64,000 nt of DNA from Hyposmocoma kahamanoa (lineage: Eukaryota > Arthropoda > Insecta > Lepidoptera > Cosmopterigidae), in NCBI RefSeq assembly GCF_003589595.1, contig NW_020653391.1, positions 3,911,641 through 3,975,640 on the forward strand, in the 5' to 3' direction. The notes beneath the pieces were generated by a model. The model saw nothing but the letters and a program-made list of their open reading frames with translations, ran no database searches and was not told the DNA's origin. Shown one piece after another: positions 63,840-64,000 of the stretch. Numbering within the stretch: position 1 is the stretch's first letter; every line of letters begins with the position of its first letter. Position numbers and translations under genes: made by a program.

Positions 63840-64000
63840 AACTTCCTTTGATCCGGCTGACCCTCTCCTAACTAACTGAGGTACTCTTCTCTATGTGCTT
63901 CTTTATTTTTGTATTTAACAACTTTTTGCTACAGCGCCATCTGTGAGAAATTTATTTTCGAGTCACGCCGGATCGAAGGAATTTTTCTTTCTCTTCAAAT
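63840..64000. mobile_element. SINE family F pieces at the right edge
   Basis: TCTATGTGCTTCTTTATTTT and TACAGCGCCATCTGTGAGAA are in minus orientation, while CGCCGGATCGAAGGAATTTT is plus, so two family F parts meet here. Runs off the window. Confidence 0.6.

Noticed and set aside
1..64000. CRISPR arrays, operons, ribosomal RNA or bacterial genes
   Set aside because: None of the expected structures is present; composition and repeats indicate an insect nuclear genome.

Overview
The window is AT-rich animal genomic DNA, most likely from a moth or butterfly. There are no bacterial-style gene rows. The sequence is packed with interspersed repeats whose hallmarks I associate with Lepidoptera: tRNA-headed SINEs, RTE-type LINE ends that encode a GEAYVQQW-like C terminus and finish in TGA/ATG or GAA microsatellite tails, Jockey/CR1-like LINE C termini, and short palindromic MITEs. 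No complete conventional gene can be read from start to stop. I read the window as intronic or intergenic DNA with a few candidate host exons between transposon debris.

Layout. 1-763: degenerate mariner on the minus strand, running off the left edge. 764-6.2 kb: sparse repeats, a minus-strand recursive-splice-like site at 2,110, an inverted pair of ~350 bp repeats (K family), and a GC-rich patch at 5.55-5.7 kb that could be a minus-strand promoter and first exon. 6.4-15 kb: MITEs, SINEs and copies of one very abundant ~290 bp repeat (here called B), plus the best internal host-exon candidate, 9,829-9,903 (+). 15.5-21.4 kb: nested SINE, RTE and LINE fragments. 22-29 kb: mixed repeats, and a TATA-ATG-splice-donor first-exon candidate at 28,302-28,546 (+). 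30-36 kb: mostly unassigned sequence with an RTE end, a LINE fragment and an exon-like segment at 36,049-36,140 (+). 36.9-46 kb: nested repeats, a (CA)n tract holding a 10-N gap, a 378 bp THAP-encoding P-element-like miniature transposon (41,836-42,213) and a second minus-strand recursive-splice-like site at 44,702. 46-60 kb: MITEs, B copies, another LINE end and perfect hairpins. 61-63 kb: a plausible first coding exon of a membrane-anchored, perhaps P450-like protein, and a small six-cysteine open frame with a well-placed AATAAA signal.

B is present in about 30 full or partial copies in both orientations. It, the tRNA SINEs (families A, E, F, G, H), palindromic MITEs (I, J, M, P-like) and families C, D, K and Q make up most of what can be named. 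Family letters are local labels for this window, not database names. Host-gene calls rest on splice signals, open frames and composition only, and carry modest confidence. The two recursive-splice-like sites are both on the minus strand, whereas the exon candidates are on the plus strand, so more than one host transcription unit may be represented.
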